Below are positions 12,101 through 24,383 of a DNA stretch of 64,000 nt, one piece after another. The stretch spans positions 6,882,001 through 6,946,000 of the forward strand of contig OY727096.1 of the NCBI GenBank assembly GCA_963402885.1. The letters run 5' to 3'. Position 1 is the stretch's first letter. The number at the start of each line of letters is the position of its first letter. Made by a program: the position numbers and the translations under genes. The notes below the pieces were generated by a model. It was given only the letters and a program-made list of their open reading frames with translations. It had not been told where the DNA came from and did no database searches. Source of the DNA: Antedon bifida (Eukaryota; Echinodermata; Crinoidea; Comatulida; Antedonidae).

Positions 12101-15100
12101 GATGCCATATGTATTGTACACTCTGGCAAAGGCGATGATAACACGTTTGACAATAAACAATGGAATACCATAAATTTGTAAATTCAACAAATTCGTATCA
12201 TTCATATTGATATAACACAGTATTGTTCGTAATTTCAAACACACCGAAGCTAACAAAATGACGCGCGTTTACATTAATTTTGAATGTATGAATAATAATT
12301 ACGGTACCGTATCTCACTGGCTCAGTGTTATAAAATATATACAAATAAACAATTTGTTTAATTACAGGTGTCTTTATCATTGCTTTGGTTGTTGGACCTA
12401 TGGCAGGGTACTTCGCTTGGCAATTCTGCCTCGACATTCCAGTTGAATTTTATATGCCAAGAGAAGCAGGTGACGAACGTGACACCGATTCTGTTGGAGC
12501 CTGGTGGCTAGGGTTCGTGGCAGGCGGTGGTTTTATAATCTTGTTAAGTTTCCCGCTAATGTTCTTCCCAAAGAGCCTGCTACCCAACGCACACGATGAC
12601 GATATTGATGGGGAAGAAGATGTTGCTTACCGGCTAATTGTAAAGAAACGAGACAACGCCGGAGAAAAGGGATGTCTCAAAGGTCTGTAAACAAGCATAG
12701 TGTATTTCGTCTGTCACGCCACGCTTTATAGGTCTTGTTCATCATGTGAGGTATGGGGATTGGTACATCAGTAGTGACCCTGGCGAACACTCTGAACCCA
12801 TCTGTAGGCCCCCCATATCCCGGCCTAAATGAAAATAATAATTCGTTTGAATGAGGAAACGCTTAACCAACATTTTATTTTTCTGAGCGGCTCTAGTTTT
12901 GGTTCACGAACACATCTCTACACTCTCACCCACCTTACCAAAAAAAAAATACTGATACACGCCATACACAACCTTATAGATTTACAATATTAATTTTAGA
13001 TTTCGTTAACATTTGTCATCTCATAATTTTCACATTTATTTAAGCAGTATCCAACACCAAATAAATTGAAAATTCAATAAACCTCACCGTCAGAAAAGTA
13101 TTTTCCAATGACGTAATGGCGTAAAACGTATTCTATTTGATAACCATTAACTACGTGTGCCTACAGCGATTCCTTTTCCAATTTTTCAATAATTGTCTTA
13201 TCACATCGTATTAAAATGTCATTAATTTCAGGAATTGCTTCATTAAATAAAAATTCACAAACGCGTATAGCTTACAGCAGTTTTCTATTCATCTATTTTA
13301 TTATTACTATACCGTGTTTAAATTGTTCTATTTAGAAACACATCCTTCAACGAATTAACTACACACGCGTTCAGACAGTGTAAATTATTGATTTCTTTAT
13401 ACGCATTGTCATTGAAAATGTGTACTTCGAGTTTCTTATTTATTTAATCGACAGATCGTAATACTATGACGACGTCCGTGTGTAAATGTTATTTATACAC
13501 ACGTGCTTATTATTATGTACTGGTGTTAAGCACGCGTTCACACTGAATATGTTCTCATGCATTATACTTTTGTTGAAGGTATATGAATCTAAACAAACGT
13601 GATGAAACTACGTCACATAAAAAACAAATGTATAATTGTTTGCACAACCGGGACAGATATTAGTTAAAGAAAGAGTGGACTAGGTACTAGACCCATCCCG
13701 CCTACCCCCCTCCCCCTACACATCCCCATTTCCCCACACATACCTCCATTTCCCCACACATACCTCCATTTCCCCACACATCCCCATTTCACCACGCATA
13801 CCTCCATTTCCCCACGCATACCTCCATTTCCCCACGTATACCTCCATTTCCCCACACATACCTCTATTTCCCCACACAGACCCCCATTCCCCTACTATAT
13901 TAAGGTGCCACAATTACGCAAGTAATGGCTTCTTGTGGTTTATGTCTCCTTATAACGTGTTTGTTCATTTTGTAGGCCTTTGCTTTTCCTTGGGCAGACT
14001 GCTTAAGAACGCAGCATTTACGTCAATGGTGGTTGGTCTGACGTGTGAGGTGGCAATCATTTCTGGCTTTTTCTTTCTGTCGGGAAAGTATATGTTAAAG
14101 CAGTTTGAAACCGACTTGAACGCAACGGCAGTAATAGTTGGTATGTATATATTCATCCTTATGTTGCTACAAAACCTTTTAGATACCAAAACCAAAAAAC
14201 AGTTTAGATAACAAAATCCCGTTTAGTGCAGGGAATTTTCTTTTACTGCAAGGCAGTTTATTTTAGTCTGAAATTAAGTTAGGCCTAAGCTTACCATCAC
14301 CATTAATAACCTGTACAGTATTGGAACATAATACGAAACGTATAATGATAAGAATAACAGATATATTTTCGTTTTAATGATTTATCTAAAATGAGTTCCT
14401 TATATTAATTGCTTTTCACATTTGCTAAGCCTAAATGATAACGATGCTCACAGTTGCAGTAAATAACCTGAAGTGTTTGATTTAGTTATGAACAAATTGA
14501 TTTATTTGCCCATGGTTTAATTAAGCAAGTTATTAATTAAGTATTGAGTTATTTGCATTTATTATGAATATTAATATGAGGAATATAATATATCCGTTGC
14601 AATAGTAGCAGTAAACTGAAGAGTTGAAGGCAATCCAACTCCGGAGATCAAATGGTTTATCTGTGGCTGCGACACGATCAATTCCTCGCCTCTTAACAGA
14701 CACACCACGCGCCGCCGATAGTACAGTAATGTTGGTATTTGTCGAAGCCAGTCATAAGATCAAAGGGCTGTTACTAGTTACCATATTGGCAAGGCGAGCT
14801 CAGTATCCTAGATTTCCTTGTTTGAAGGGACCACTTCAATAGTTTTAACACGGATGTGCACACACAGCTACGATATTACCGTCGGTTCGAAAGTCAATAT
14901 TGCTTTGTTTGGGCTGATTTTGGGAATATCAATTTTGATTGAAGTTTTAACATGTATAAACATTCTGAAATAAAGAAAGGTCACAATTAGTTTCAGTCAA
15001 TTATTACTGTACATGTTACTGTGAGGAAACAAGTGTTTACAACAGTATGTGTCTGTATATATGAAATATATTTTTCGCATAAAATTGTAATAATAAATTG

Positions 15101-18100
15101 CGCTAATACAGCCAAATGTGTTTTCAGATGCTTGCAATTCCAGGAAGCGTTATTCAAATTAAATTCGCAGGAAAATTGCGAATTTAAAATGAGATGCATT
15201 ATGGTACTACCTACATATAAAACAAAATGTGTATGAAATCTCTAGAGAAATGATTATGTTACTCAATATAATAATCAGAAAATAAAACATTATTATTTCG
15301 ACGTTATAAAAGGCATATGTGTATATTGTTGTGTATACTTTAATAGCAAGCCTGTCGTATAGAAATTATCACCTGTGTTACCGATGCTTCGTTTTGACGT
15401 TTTAGCTTACATATTTTTCCATTTTCTTACGAGTTGATCTTCCTCCTTCCAAAAGTCGTTAATCTACTTGCGGATTATACAGCTCAGCGTAATATAAATT
15501 AATGGTATCACGTGACTAGTTATTGTGGTTAGGTTAGGATTTGAATTACAATGATGACGCTAATATAACGACATGCTATTCATTAGTTGATTTACATTTT
15601 GGTCGGTATGATTATTGAAATGAACATGGCATGATTATATATTATGTACCGTACATCAGTAAAATGATAATAGGCGTCTTTAATATATTGTTAATGTTGT
15701 GATCTTTATTATAGCCATCACTTTATTAATATAACCTAATCATCGTCTTTTGCCGCCAAGAGCTGAGCTGTCATACGTTAAAAAATATGTAGGCCTATCC
15801 ATTGAATCGGTCGCCATTTTATCATTATCATCTTCAATCGACATTGGTATCATCATCATCGTCATCATCATCATCGTCATCATAATTATCATCGTCATCA
15901 TCATCATAATTATCAACATCATCATAATTATCATCGTCATCATCGTCGTCAGCAGCAATATCATAAACACATCATCATTTAGGCCTATATTAAGAAATGT
16001 TTGTTACTAACTAAACAAAGAATAACAAAAATAAGAAGAGCACAGTAAAACACACACACGCACGTTATGTGTATGTCTATGTAATCAAAAATTACACTAA
16101 ATTACCAATGGACTGAGGTTTTAATTCAATTCACATAATGCTTACGTCATCTTAGCGAATGTCTCTTTTTTCTTCTAAGTCTAGTCTACTGTATTAGTAT
16201 CGTAGTGTATCAGAAAACCATGAAAACATTGTTTGATGGATATCCTAAGAATAATTGAATGTTCTCTTTTATATTTTAGTCACCATATCATTACCAGGCA
16301 TCATATTTGGTCAAATAATCGGAGGATACATTGTCAGAAAATGGAGGCTAGATGCAAAATGTTGTGCGCGGATGGTATTTTTCATGTGCGTAGTGTCTGT
16401 CTGCTGTACGCCACTGCTAATTCTGATTGGTTGTGGAAATCCAAAGATAGCTGGCTATACGACGGAATACCCAGCACCATTGGGAAAGTAGGTGATGTCA
16501 TATTTAATACGGTGTCGTTAGCGTAGCATTTGGTTCCCACGACGCAACGTAAGGACGGCGTGAGCCCTGCGCTTCGTCCTTTCGCTGCGTCCAAGCGAGA
16601 ACAAAAGCTTGGTTCCCACTAGGACGCAACGCAAGGACGTAAACGCAACGCAACCGGATTGACCAATGACAAGCGACAGTTCGGATAATCCATCGCTTGC
16701 GATTGGTCGAGTTAGTTACGTTGCGCTTACGTCCTTGCGTTGCGTCCTAGTGGGAACCAAGCTTTACATTGCATTACGTCGTTGTGTTGTGTCTCTAGTG
16801 AGAACCAAGCATAAAAACCCATTGCGTCCTTTCGTTTGTAAATCATTTCAATCGAAAGACAATTTCATGATAAACACTTTGACGTCACAGTTTTAATCAA
16901 TACGATGTTTTACATTTTAGTTTTTCTACGGCCAACAATTGCAACGAAGGCTGTGGGTGTGATGATCACGTGTACGAACCAGTGTGTGACGGTAATGGCA
17001 TCACGTACGTAAGTCCGTGTCACGCAGGCTGCAGGAGTATACTGCACGAGTCAACGTACAAATACGTCTTTCAACATCAAAATCGAACAGTAAGATGATT
17101 TATTGATATTAAAGCTTGGTTCCCACTAGGACGCAACGCAAGGACGTAGGCGCAACGCAAGCGTGTTGACCACTCACTAGCAAAAATTCGGATAACCCAT
17201 CGCTTGTGATTGGTTAAATTGCTTACGTCGTTGCGTTACGTCCTAGTGGGAACCAAGCTTTATGCGATGTAGAGAGCCTGCATTTATCAGTAGATTAGGG
17301 CACGAACATTATACCATAATGATCTTATTTCTTTTGGCAAAATATTAGCTTTTCGAGAAGCCTCTACCGTAGGCCTACGCTAGTTTAATTTACAGTATTG
17401 GCGAGATTTCGTTTGGAGGCTGTAGAGGAGCACGAACAGTAAATCGGTCAAATGCATGAAGTCCTGGTAAACGGCGTATACTGGGTTTATTCGACGTAAA
17501 TGATATTTAGATATTTTTTATGCATTAACTTCTATCTTTTCTCTATTAACTGTTTCTACGGAGCGATGGAAAACTATGTCGGTTCAATTGTATCATATAT
17601 TTTAAAAATGAAAGAGACTGCTGTACATACTAAATTGAATTTGATTTTAGTTTTCTCAGATCTACACAGCGTGTCAGTGTGTACACTGGGAACCCGCATA
17701 TGGCATTAACCCCTCTGGTGGGTACGCATTCGAAGGCCCGTGTCAGCCTGAACCAGTCTGCGACCAGAAAATATATCTGTTTGTCGGGGCGTATGTAGCG
17801 CTTTCCCTTATTACCTCAATCTTGGGAAATCCTGCTTTTGTAGTTGTTGTCAGGTAAGTCTTATTTTCTCATGTCTGTAATAATGAACCACATTTTAAAA
17901 TAACAACCCCCATCACCGAAAAATAAGATATTAGCACGTCAAACTAACTACAGAGGCTCAGAATAGATGCTGAGCTCCTGGGTTAATCTGTGGCTGCGAC
18001 ACGATCAGTTCCACGCCCCTTAATGCTTGGTTCTCACTAGAGACGCAACACAAGGACGTAACGCGACGAAAGTAATTTGACCAATCATAGGCGATGGATT

Positions 18101-20146
18101 ATTCGAACTGTCGCTTGTCATTGGTCAACACGTTAACGTCCTTGCGTTGCGTCCTAGTATAGTGGGAACCAAGCATTACAGACACCGCGTGCCGCGGAAA
18201 ATACGTACATAGTGCATGATTACTGTCTTTGTCGCAACCAGACATACAATCTGGACGATACTTAGAAACCATCAAAACTGTGTCGAACGAGGACGGTACC
18301 CACGTATGTATTAACATGGCTTAGTTTGGTCGTCGTCTGTCGTCGCAAATCAAAAGCTCCCCTTTAACTATCTTACTTACTATATTATGTTTTATAGGTC
18401 TGTACATCAGTACGATCGAGCAATGGCTGTAGGTGTGACGTCGCTCATGTTAAGAGTATTCGGTAAGTGGAACTATCAGATCGAAGTTAAAATGAATTGC
18501 TGATCCAATTTTACACGAAATTGTCATAAAACCCCAGTTTTTAAGTAATCTTATTTTTTGCACTCATATACCAAATTCACGCGTACGGAATCCTTACAAA
18601 ATATAACATTGATGTAAAATCTCAAAACAAGACAGTAATCTTAACACATAGTTGTATTTGCGCATGCGTATATTTCTAATTAGTTTTTTTTTACTCGACG
18701 TTTACATTACGCTACACACATAACAAACTAGCGTATGAAAGCGTCGTAACTCAGTGAGATACAATGTACAATTTGTTTATACGTGTGAATGGTGCAGTTT
18801 AGGTTCTATCACCTTTGCAGTTTGCTAATTGAATGCTAGTTTTGAGTCGAGTGGTCGAGCGGTTAAGGCAGGGGCGCCACCACAAACCATAGCTATACAA
18901 TCGGCACAGGCTCCTCGACCATTGTTCTGGTGGTAGAACAAGTCTTCTCGGATAAGGACTGGAGGTCTAGTGAACACATCTAGCTCATTGGCACTTTAAA
19001 GAACCCAGTACATCTTTCGGAAGAGTAGGGGATTACCCCGGTGTGCTGGTCCATTCAGCCCCTGTCGTTGTGGACAGACGAACGAGCGTCGTTTAGTGGC
19101 AGCACTCGACATGAAGGGACTCTTAGGGGAGTAGAAAGTTGTGGTATGTGTCGTCCACACATGGGCGCAATTCACCCAGAAGGCTGTAAGTCACAGGTTA
19201 TTCCCCCATTTACATGTGGGTTTTTTTTGGTATAACTAACTTTTTTGGCCTCTGTCCGATATGTCTAGTATTGTACGGCTTTCACTCAAAAATCAACGTT
19301 GCCTTCTATTTGCTTAATGCTCTAAATGTTTCTATGCTGTGTTTAAAAAAAACCCGAAATTTCATTTTTTGCTTTCAGGCTTTATACCAGCACCGTTTTA
19401 TTTAGAAGCAGTTCTCAAATTCGGTTGTTGGATTCGTGATTTCTCGTGCGGGAAAGAAGGCGATTGTCTGCTGTACGATGCTGAACGATATCGGTATATA
19501 TTCATTGGTATGTTCCTGTGTTTGAAGTTCTTAGCCCTTCTTGCATATACCATCACAAACTACGTTGTGCGAAAGGAAGCGGACGAAGAGCGTTACGAAA
19601 AGGTAAAATTATTACAGTCATTAGGCCTATCTCAAGCCGGTTTTCCACTAGGCGAATTTATTCGCTCGAATCGAGTGTTCACTAATGGTCATGAGTATTA
19701 ACATTTTAATCTACTTTTTGTGACGTGGAAAAATGCGCAACCAATCATAACTCAGGAATGTTCGATTCGCGCGAATATATTCGTTAATGGAAAACATTTT
19801 GTAAAGATCAGAATATCGTTTATCTGGTCTTACGCTCTGTCTACACTAGCAAACTAGTTTGACAAAAAAAAAGTGTGATGTGCCCAAATATGGTAGTGAT
19901 ATGCCCAAATATGGTAGTGATATGCCCAAATATGGTAGTGATATGACATCATCATATCTATATAATTATGGGCACATCACATTTTGTTGTCACATAAAGT
20001 ATAATAGTGTAGACAGAGCTTAAGTTGTAGCAGAATGTCAATTCACTATTAATAAATATATAAACATTGTGTTTTTTCATGTTTAGATTCCCATGACACA
20101 CATCAGCGACAGTCATTCGGAAGATCTCATGGGTACTGATGTCTGA
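9198..20146 (+). CDS. OATP/SLCO-family organic anion transporter (9 exons)
   Basis: Exons 9198-9975, 12368-12682, 13976-14140, 16280-16487, 16921-17089, 17660-17853, 18398-18462, 19379-19602 and 20087-20146 join in phase into 725 aa. OATPs are plasma-membrane carriers for bulky organic anions (steroid conjugates, prostanoids, thyroid hormones). A cytosolic N-tail precedes TM1 at about 56-75, and about 12 hydrophobic segments follow. The family-signature core VGAWWLGF is at 302-309. An extracellular Cys-rich Kazal-like loop lies at about 489-575, and SILGNPAF precedes the last helices. The best fit is the OATP4 group, though divergent; I give no symbol. The protein ends GTDV, a class-I PDZ-ligand pattern. 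The ATG at 9198 is the first Met before the conserved core. The exon-2 donor (AAAG then GTCTGT) is weak, but its phase fits. Introns carry minisatellites and MITEs. Confidence 0.93.
10300..10790 (+). repeat. Pyrimidine-rich tandem repeat in OATP intron 1
   Basis: CT/A-rich sequence. The part from about 10500 on repeats a unit of roughly 80 bases containing ACTCCTTTTCYTACAC, CCTATAAYATCTAT and ATTCCTATACCRTAACAC, about three and a half times. An earlier pair repeats TTTATCCATAACACCACTCC. Confidence 0.75.
11222..11810 (+). repeat. Direct duplication of a ~130-bp block in OATP intron 1
   Basis: ACTGTAATGCAATTTGAATG followed by ATAGCGAGGACACGAGTGGT and ACGCGTGTGATATTTGACAG occurs at 11228-11290 and again at 11550-11612, almost without change. 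CAATACACAMAATTCAAGA follows in each copy. A third, shorter copy of the ACGCGAGTGGT/CGTGTAATATGCGAC part is at about 11768-11810. Confidence 0.8.
13721..13895 (+). repeat. 20-bp minisatellite in OATP intron 2
   Basis: About nine copies of a unit close to CTCCATTTCCCCACACATAC lie in tandem. Open frames here on the minus strand are a by-product of the repeat. Confidence 0.9.
14628..14821. mobile_element. hAT-like MITE copy in OATP intron 3
   Basis: Shares CTCCGGAGATCAAATGGTTT, GCGACACGATCA and GGCAAGGCGAGCTCAGT with the element at 5125-5281, in the same order. The ends are more degenerate. Confidence 0.65.
15848..15960 (+). repeat. CAT/CGT trinucleotide microsatellite
   Basis: Runs of CATCATCATCGTCATC type interrupted by ATAATTATC, in OATP intron 3. 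It keeps frames open on both strands but is not coding. Confidence 0.9.
16524..16813. mobile_element. TTGGTTCCCAC-type MITE with a younger copy nested inside
   Basis: An outer copy starts near 16526 (GCATTTGGTTCCCAC) and ends near 16811 (GTGAGAACCAAGC). A second, better preserved copy lies inside it at 16605-16764, with termini AAGCTTGGTTCCCACTAGGA and its reverse complement. The interior carries ACGCAACGCAAGGACGT and a CCAAT...ATTGG palindrome. It lies in OATP intron 4. Confidence 0.8.
17112..17260. mobile_element. TTGGTTCCCAC-type MITE in OATP intron 5
   Basis: Termini are AAGCTTGGTTCCCACTAGGA and its reverse complement. TA dinucleotides flank both ends (17110-17111 and 17261-17262), consistent with a Tc1/mariner-type TA duplication. 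Confidence 0.8.
17945..18330. mobile_element. hAT-like MITE interrupted by a TTGGTTCCCAC-type MITE
   Basis: The hAT-like family sequence (ATGCTGAGCTCC, TGTGGCTGCGACACGATCAG) runs to CACGCCCCTTA and resumes at CAGACACCGCG. Between lies a complete 154-bp MITE (18023-18176, ATGCTTGGTTCTCAC and its complement) flanked by TA. The uninterrupted relative at 14628-14821 reads CTTAACAGACAC, giving an approximate empty site. Confidence 0.75.
18845..19210 (+). repeat. tRNA-derived SINE, longest copy
   Basis: Begins GTCGAGTGGTCGAGCGGTTA, a clear A box of tRNA-Ser/Leu type. A degenerate B box (CTCCTCGACCATT) follows, then a body (GGTGGTAGAACAAGTCTTCT, GGATAAGGACTGG, AAGAACCCAGTACATC) shared in part with 5842-5935. 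It lies in OATP intron 7. Confidence 0.65.
19833..20020. mobile_element. GCTCTGTCTACAC-type MITE in OATP intron 8
   Basis: Inverted termini CGCTCTGTCTACACTA and AGCTCTGTCTACACTA (reverse complement) are flanked by TA on both sides. The interior has three copies of GATATGCCCAAATATGGTAG. Relatives are at 62755-62910 and 62940-63102. Confidence 0.82.
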
Positions 20147-20493
20147 TCGTATCCGTTCTACGTCTGGTATCAAAACGCATGCGTATCTCCGGTTATTACG
20201 TTGACTTCAGATCGCCAGTCAATGTTAGGCCTACTTCCAATGGTTCCGAGAAATAGAAGACAGACGCCCTGGACCGCCCTTATACAACACCACCAACAAC
20301 ATGTGGTCAATATTCTAAAGTCCGTCCCCTATTACTGCCAAATATATCAGCCCCATTGCCAGGGACATCCTCTCAGATATGAATGTGTAGTGTTGTCATT
20401 TGAGTTTATTCCATTGAATCCAAACTGAAATTGTATGTGCTGAGCTTCCACGAAGGCCTTCCAAGAGTGGTGGGTGGCGATTTTTTTTTCTTA

Positions 20494-20777
20494 CATAAGT
20501 TGGGGACCTTATGTGAAACCGAACTACTTCTTAAACATAATTAAACCTAACCCTCTAAATAATCTCTCTCACTATAAAGTAAAACAAGTTGCCCATGGGA
20601 ATCGAACCCATACATCGTATGTAAATTCCAATCCATTCGACTACACAGACGACTCGACAGAAAGCGTTTGCATTCGTGAATTGTTGTTAGATCAATTCTT
20701 ACGTCACACCTTATGGATATGACTAATGAATATTTATGCTTATTTAGTGACGTTTCATGTGGGGTCCCCAACTTATG
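20494..20777. mobile_element. CATAAGTTGGGGACC-type MITE
   Basis: Terminal inverted repeats of about 25 bases (CATAAGTTGGGGACC inward) are flanked by TA on both sides (20492-20493, 20778-20779). The interior contains a tRNA-like sequence on the minus strand. Confidence 0.8.
20590..20657 (-). tRNA. tRNA-like sequence inside a MITE (probably degenerate)
   Basis: The minus strand reads GTCGTCTGTGTAGTCGAATG onward, with a perfect T arm (ATGGG, seven-base loop TTCGATT, CCCAT). The 3' GGGCAAC largely pairs with the 5' GTCGTCT. The D arm and anticodon arm are poor and the anticodon is uncertain. It is more likely a captured tRNA relic or SINE head than a working tRNA. Confidence 0.35.
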
Positions 20778-20996
20778 TACGAAAAGAAATATCGCGGCCG
20801 AGTGACAGGAGCATTTCTCACAACATCGAATACAACTCATTCCGCTCTTTTTCTGATGCAGTTCGTACAGGTTGTAAAATATGAAATTATTTACCTCGGG
20901 TGGGTAGATGTTTTTGATAAAACAATCGAGGTAAATTCGAACGTAATATTTATCTATTGGCAAGTACAATTATTGTTGATATACATTTTCTCACTC

Positions 20997-21030
20997 CTGA
21001 GGACGATCAAAGCATATTGATCGAAACGTC
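20997..21030 (+). ncRNA. Hammerhead-ribozyme-like motif, Penelope type
   Basis: CTGAGGA, a 7-bp stem (CGATCAA...TTGATCG), GAAAC and GTC follow each other. This matches the hammerhead core (CUGANGA, stem II, GAAA, then GUC), which is known from terminal repeats of Penelope-like retroelements. The downstream text (TTCTTTTCAGAACT, ACGTGGTGTACCGCAAATTT) resembles the end of such a terminal repeat. Cleavage activity cannot be judged. Confidence 0.5.
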
Positions 21031-22123
21031 GAGAAACTCAACAGTTCTTTTCAGAACTAAAATACGTGGTGTACCGCAAATTTATATCAACATTTGATTT
21101 CGCCATGCAAACCTTCAAACAATATACAATATTATTTCTACGTTCTTATTGAAAATGAAACACATGACAGGACCGATTAACATGGATGTAAGAATTAAGT
21201 TTATTTATCAACGTTTAAATTGAATAAGTACAAAAAGATGTAAAACTTTGATGTCTAAATAGCATATTTAATACTCAATGTATAAGATATAATGGTCACC
21301 ATATCATTAAAAAAAACACCAAAAAGGTTGTATTCAGGGAACATATGAAGAACCATTCTTGTGTAGAATATCACATTCCAGCATTCAAACGATCAAACTG
21401 CGAAATCAACGATTTAAAGCCAAACCTCAATTATATACTGTACAGGCTTGATAATGTAAATTTATATACTACGTAACATGAGCACGTGACACGTACGGTG
21501 TCGAATTAATTTATCAATTGATTTATATATCTTTTTACACAGAATAGTGAATAATAAAAGGTTGTACCGGTTACATAACATTTTTATACAAAACACACAT
21601 TTACTACTAATAATTACCGTAAAATTGTTTTTTAAAATGCTTACTTTAATATTTTATAGATTGTAATAATTGTAATAAATATTTTATTTAGAAGATGTTA
21701 GGTTTATTGTAACTAACGTAGCTTTAAAATAAAAAAAAAATGGTATTACGTCATAGAAAGTATATGTCGTCAGTGTGACGCTTAAAAAGAATATGCTTTG
21801 ATGCATTAATGATACGCCTTTTGTACGCATGCGTCAACAGTTTGTTTGTGTTAATCGAACGATGTGTTATATAATAACACTTTTAAAGTGCGTTAATTTA
21901 TTGTTATTTAAAGTATAGAGATGTAAATGTTATATTAAGGTGAAGTGTATACAGTGCTTAAGACTCGTAATACCGAAATAAAATAATTATATATTATCAA
22001 TAATTAATTACTTTTGTTTATAGGCGTACACTGTATCCTATTCTATGCATTTTTGTCTGACATTTTGTTGTCTCTACTTCGTTAAAAGGAAATCGTTAAA
22101 CGACAAAGTTTATTACATTATTA

Positions 22124-22440
22124 AAGATGTATTGTCCCCCAAAAACTTGAAAAATGAAGATTAATAAAATCAGACTTTGAATATGCCATTTTTTAGTTTT
22201 AATAAAGTTGATCACTTCCGTAGAAATAATGTTTTCACTTATAATATGACAAAATAAACTCAACCAAAAACCCCATTGGCTGGCAGCAAATTTGACTATT
22301 TTTTTTGCATGAAATTACATTTTTTCAGGTAAATTATTTTTTTCCCATCCAATTTTTGGTCAAAGTATTAGGTGAAATTAAAATGGCATATTGAACAAAA
22401 AAATGTAAAAAAATTATTTTCCAGGGGGACAATACATCTT
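22124..22440. mobile_element. AAGATGTATTGTCCC-type MITE
   Basis: A perfect 17-bp inverted repeat (AAGATGTATTGTCCCCC and its complement) is flanked by TA at 22122-22123 and 22441-22442. Internal words (CAGACTTTGAATATGCCATT, CCAATTTTTGGTCAAAGT) recur at 61570-61845. Confidence 0.88.
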
Positions 22441-24383
22441 TAAGAAAAACAAAAACAATAAATTAATTAATTGTTATATTGAATGCTTATACCAGGGTTA
22501 AGGTTCACATGTAGAGAGCTAGCACAGTTATTTCAACCTTATTTTCTAATAACTTGTTAACCGTGTTGGTTGTTTTTGTAATTCATATTTATTTTATTCT
22601 TATTTACTATATACTTTATTATTATATTTATTTACACTTAATAGTTTTTGTAAATTATAATTTATATATTGCAATTTGTTAAGCTCCCCAAACCTTGAAT
22701 TATACAGACTTTACAAAGACGCTCAGTTAGATTAAAATTAGTATTAGCTAGCTTGATTAATAAAATAAATGTTTGTACTTAAGTATAACAGACTATTATT
22801 AGTTTCGGAATTGCATTTTACTGTTGATTTGTTTTTCCACCAACAAACCAAGGATACCTTTAGGTGGTTTATTCTGCAAACATTTGAAAAAAAAACACAA
22901 CCGTATAACTGGAATATTTTGTTGTCTTAATTAAAAGAAATAATATATCATATAATATTTATTTTTATTAACACAGAATGCAGATTTGTTCTTTCCATTA
23001 TAATTCCAGTCTTGTCAAGTTCAATGACATCAATGAATAATGCAACACGCTCGCGTACAAACATAAACAAATCTTCTTTAAAAGAAAAAATTAATTCTTT
23101 ATCGTCCCCTCTCAACCCAGAAAATTGGCCCGACATATTTATACTTTTGCAATAATGAATATACAACCAAAAAGCAGACCTGACCAATGAAATGAATAAT
23201 GGTAGTTAAAAGTAATACAATACTGTTGGTTGATCCTAATAATAACAATTATATTTGTTCTGTTATATTGTATTTTTGGCTGTGTTGATATATTCCAACC
23301 TTAATACTAACTTAGAAAAAAAACCGCCCCTTACCGACGCTTTTGAAAAAATAGGACGATAAACAATTTTTACAAATAGGGCTTTATTTATGCATTTTTT
23401 GGGCAGGTGCGTTGACTGTTTCTCTGTTTTCATTGAACAAAATTTCCCAACAAATTTTATTTTAAAATGTAACAAAAATTTTTTAATATAATCAGTCACG
23501 TCTGTTTGTTTGAGCGCGAAACGCTTTAGTTTTTTTAGTAATAATAATAATGTATTTGAACATACACTTTGTAACAGTGGCACACTTCGATATGAAGGTG
23601 CGTTCTAAAATCAAAATTTACTAAAACCACATTAAAATGCTCACTATAAGATTTACAACAATAATAATACAAATGTAATAATAATAATGAAACCAAACAG
23701 TACCCTGATATTTACAACCCACACCTCCCCAACCCATTCGACCCCCCCACCCCCCACCCCAATCTAGCCTCTACAAATCCACATTTTTCTTCAATCAAAA
23801 TAACGTTAATAACATATGAATTTAAATACAAATAATATACAGTAATAATCAAAGCTTTAAACAACAACACAGTCATACAGTTTTAAAATAAGAGATCAGT
23901 ATTAGTATTTCTGTTATCATTTTTTCTTCCAGCTGGATAATTGAAACCAATTCAAACCATTTAGGGGCCGTATTTAATTCCAATTAATTAAAAAACATCA
24001 AAAAATATGTTGACAAAAATTACATTATTGATTTTACCCATTGCATTGTCTCTTTACGTTACAGACAATTTTAAAGTAGAACTTACTAAAATTCTCTTAT
24101 TCACGAATTTTTAAAACCTTTTTGTCAATGATTATCATTTGCAACCGATGTGTCCATAAATACTGATCTAAATAAAAACAATAAATATAAGCAACTGTGT
24201 AGAAGTGACAATAATACGACGATAGACGATACGTTTGCTGTTTAATTTAAATGTATGGTTGATATTGATAATAAAGGTAATGATTTGTTCAAAACTGCCG
24301 ATGTAGGCCTAATGCTTGCGTAATAGCGACCTTTCGTTGCCAATGCAGCAGCTATTGAGTGTAAGCGTTACGCGAAGAATGAT

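Larger units (their letters stand above)
20780..24383. other. Intergenic region between OATP and the lectin-PAN gene
   Basis: Holds the hammerhead-like motif, the MITE at 22124-22440, very AT-rich unique sequence and a C-rich run at 23735-23760. No exon with recognisable protein content was found on either strand. ATTAAA on the minus strand at 24241-24246 is a possible polyadenylation signal for the lectin-PAN gene. Confidence 0.55.

Noticed and set aside
15740..16010. Open frames rich in Ile or Met on both strands
   Set aside because: They come from the CAT/CGT microsatellite.
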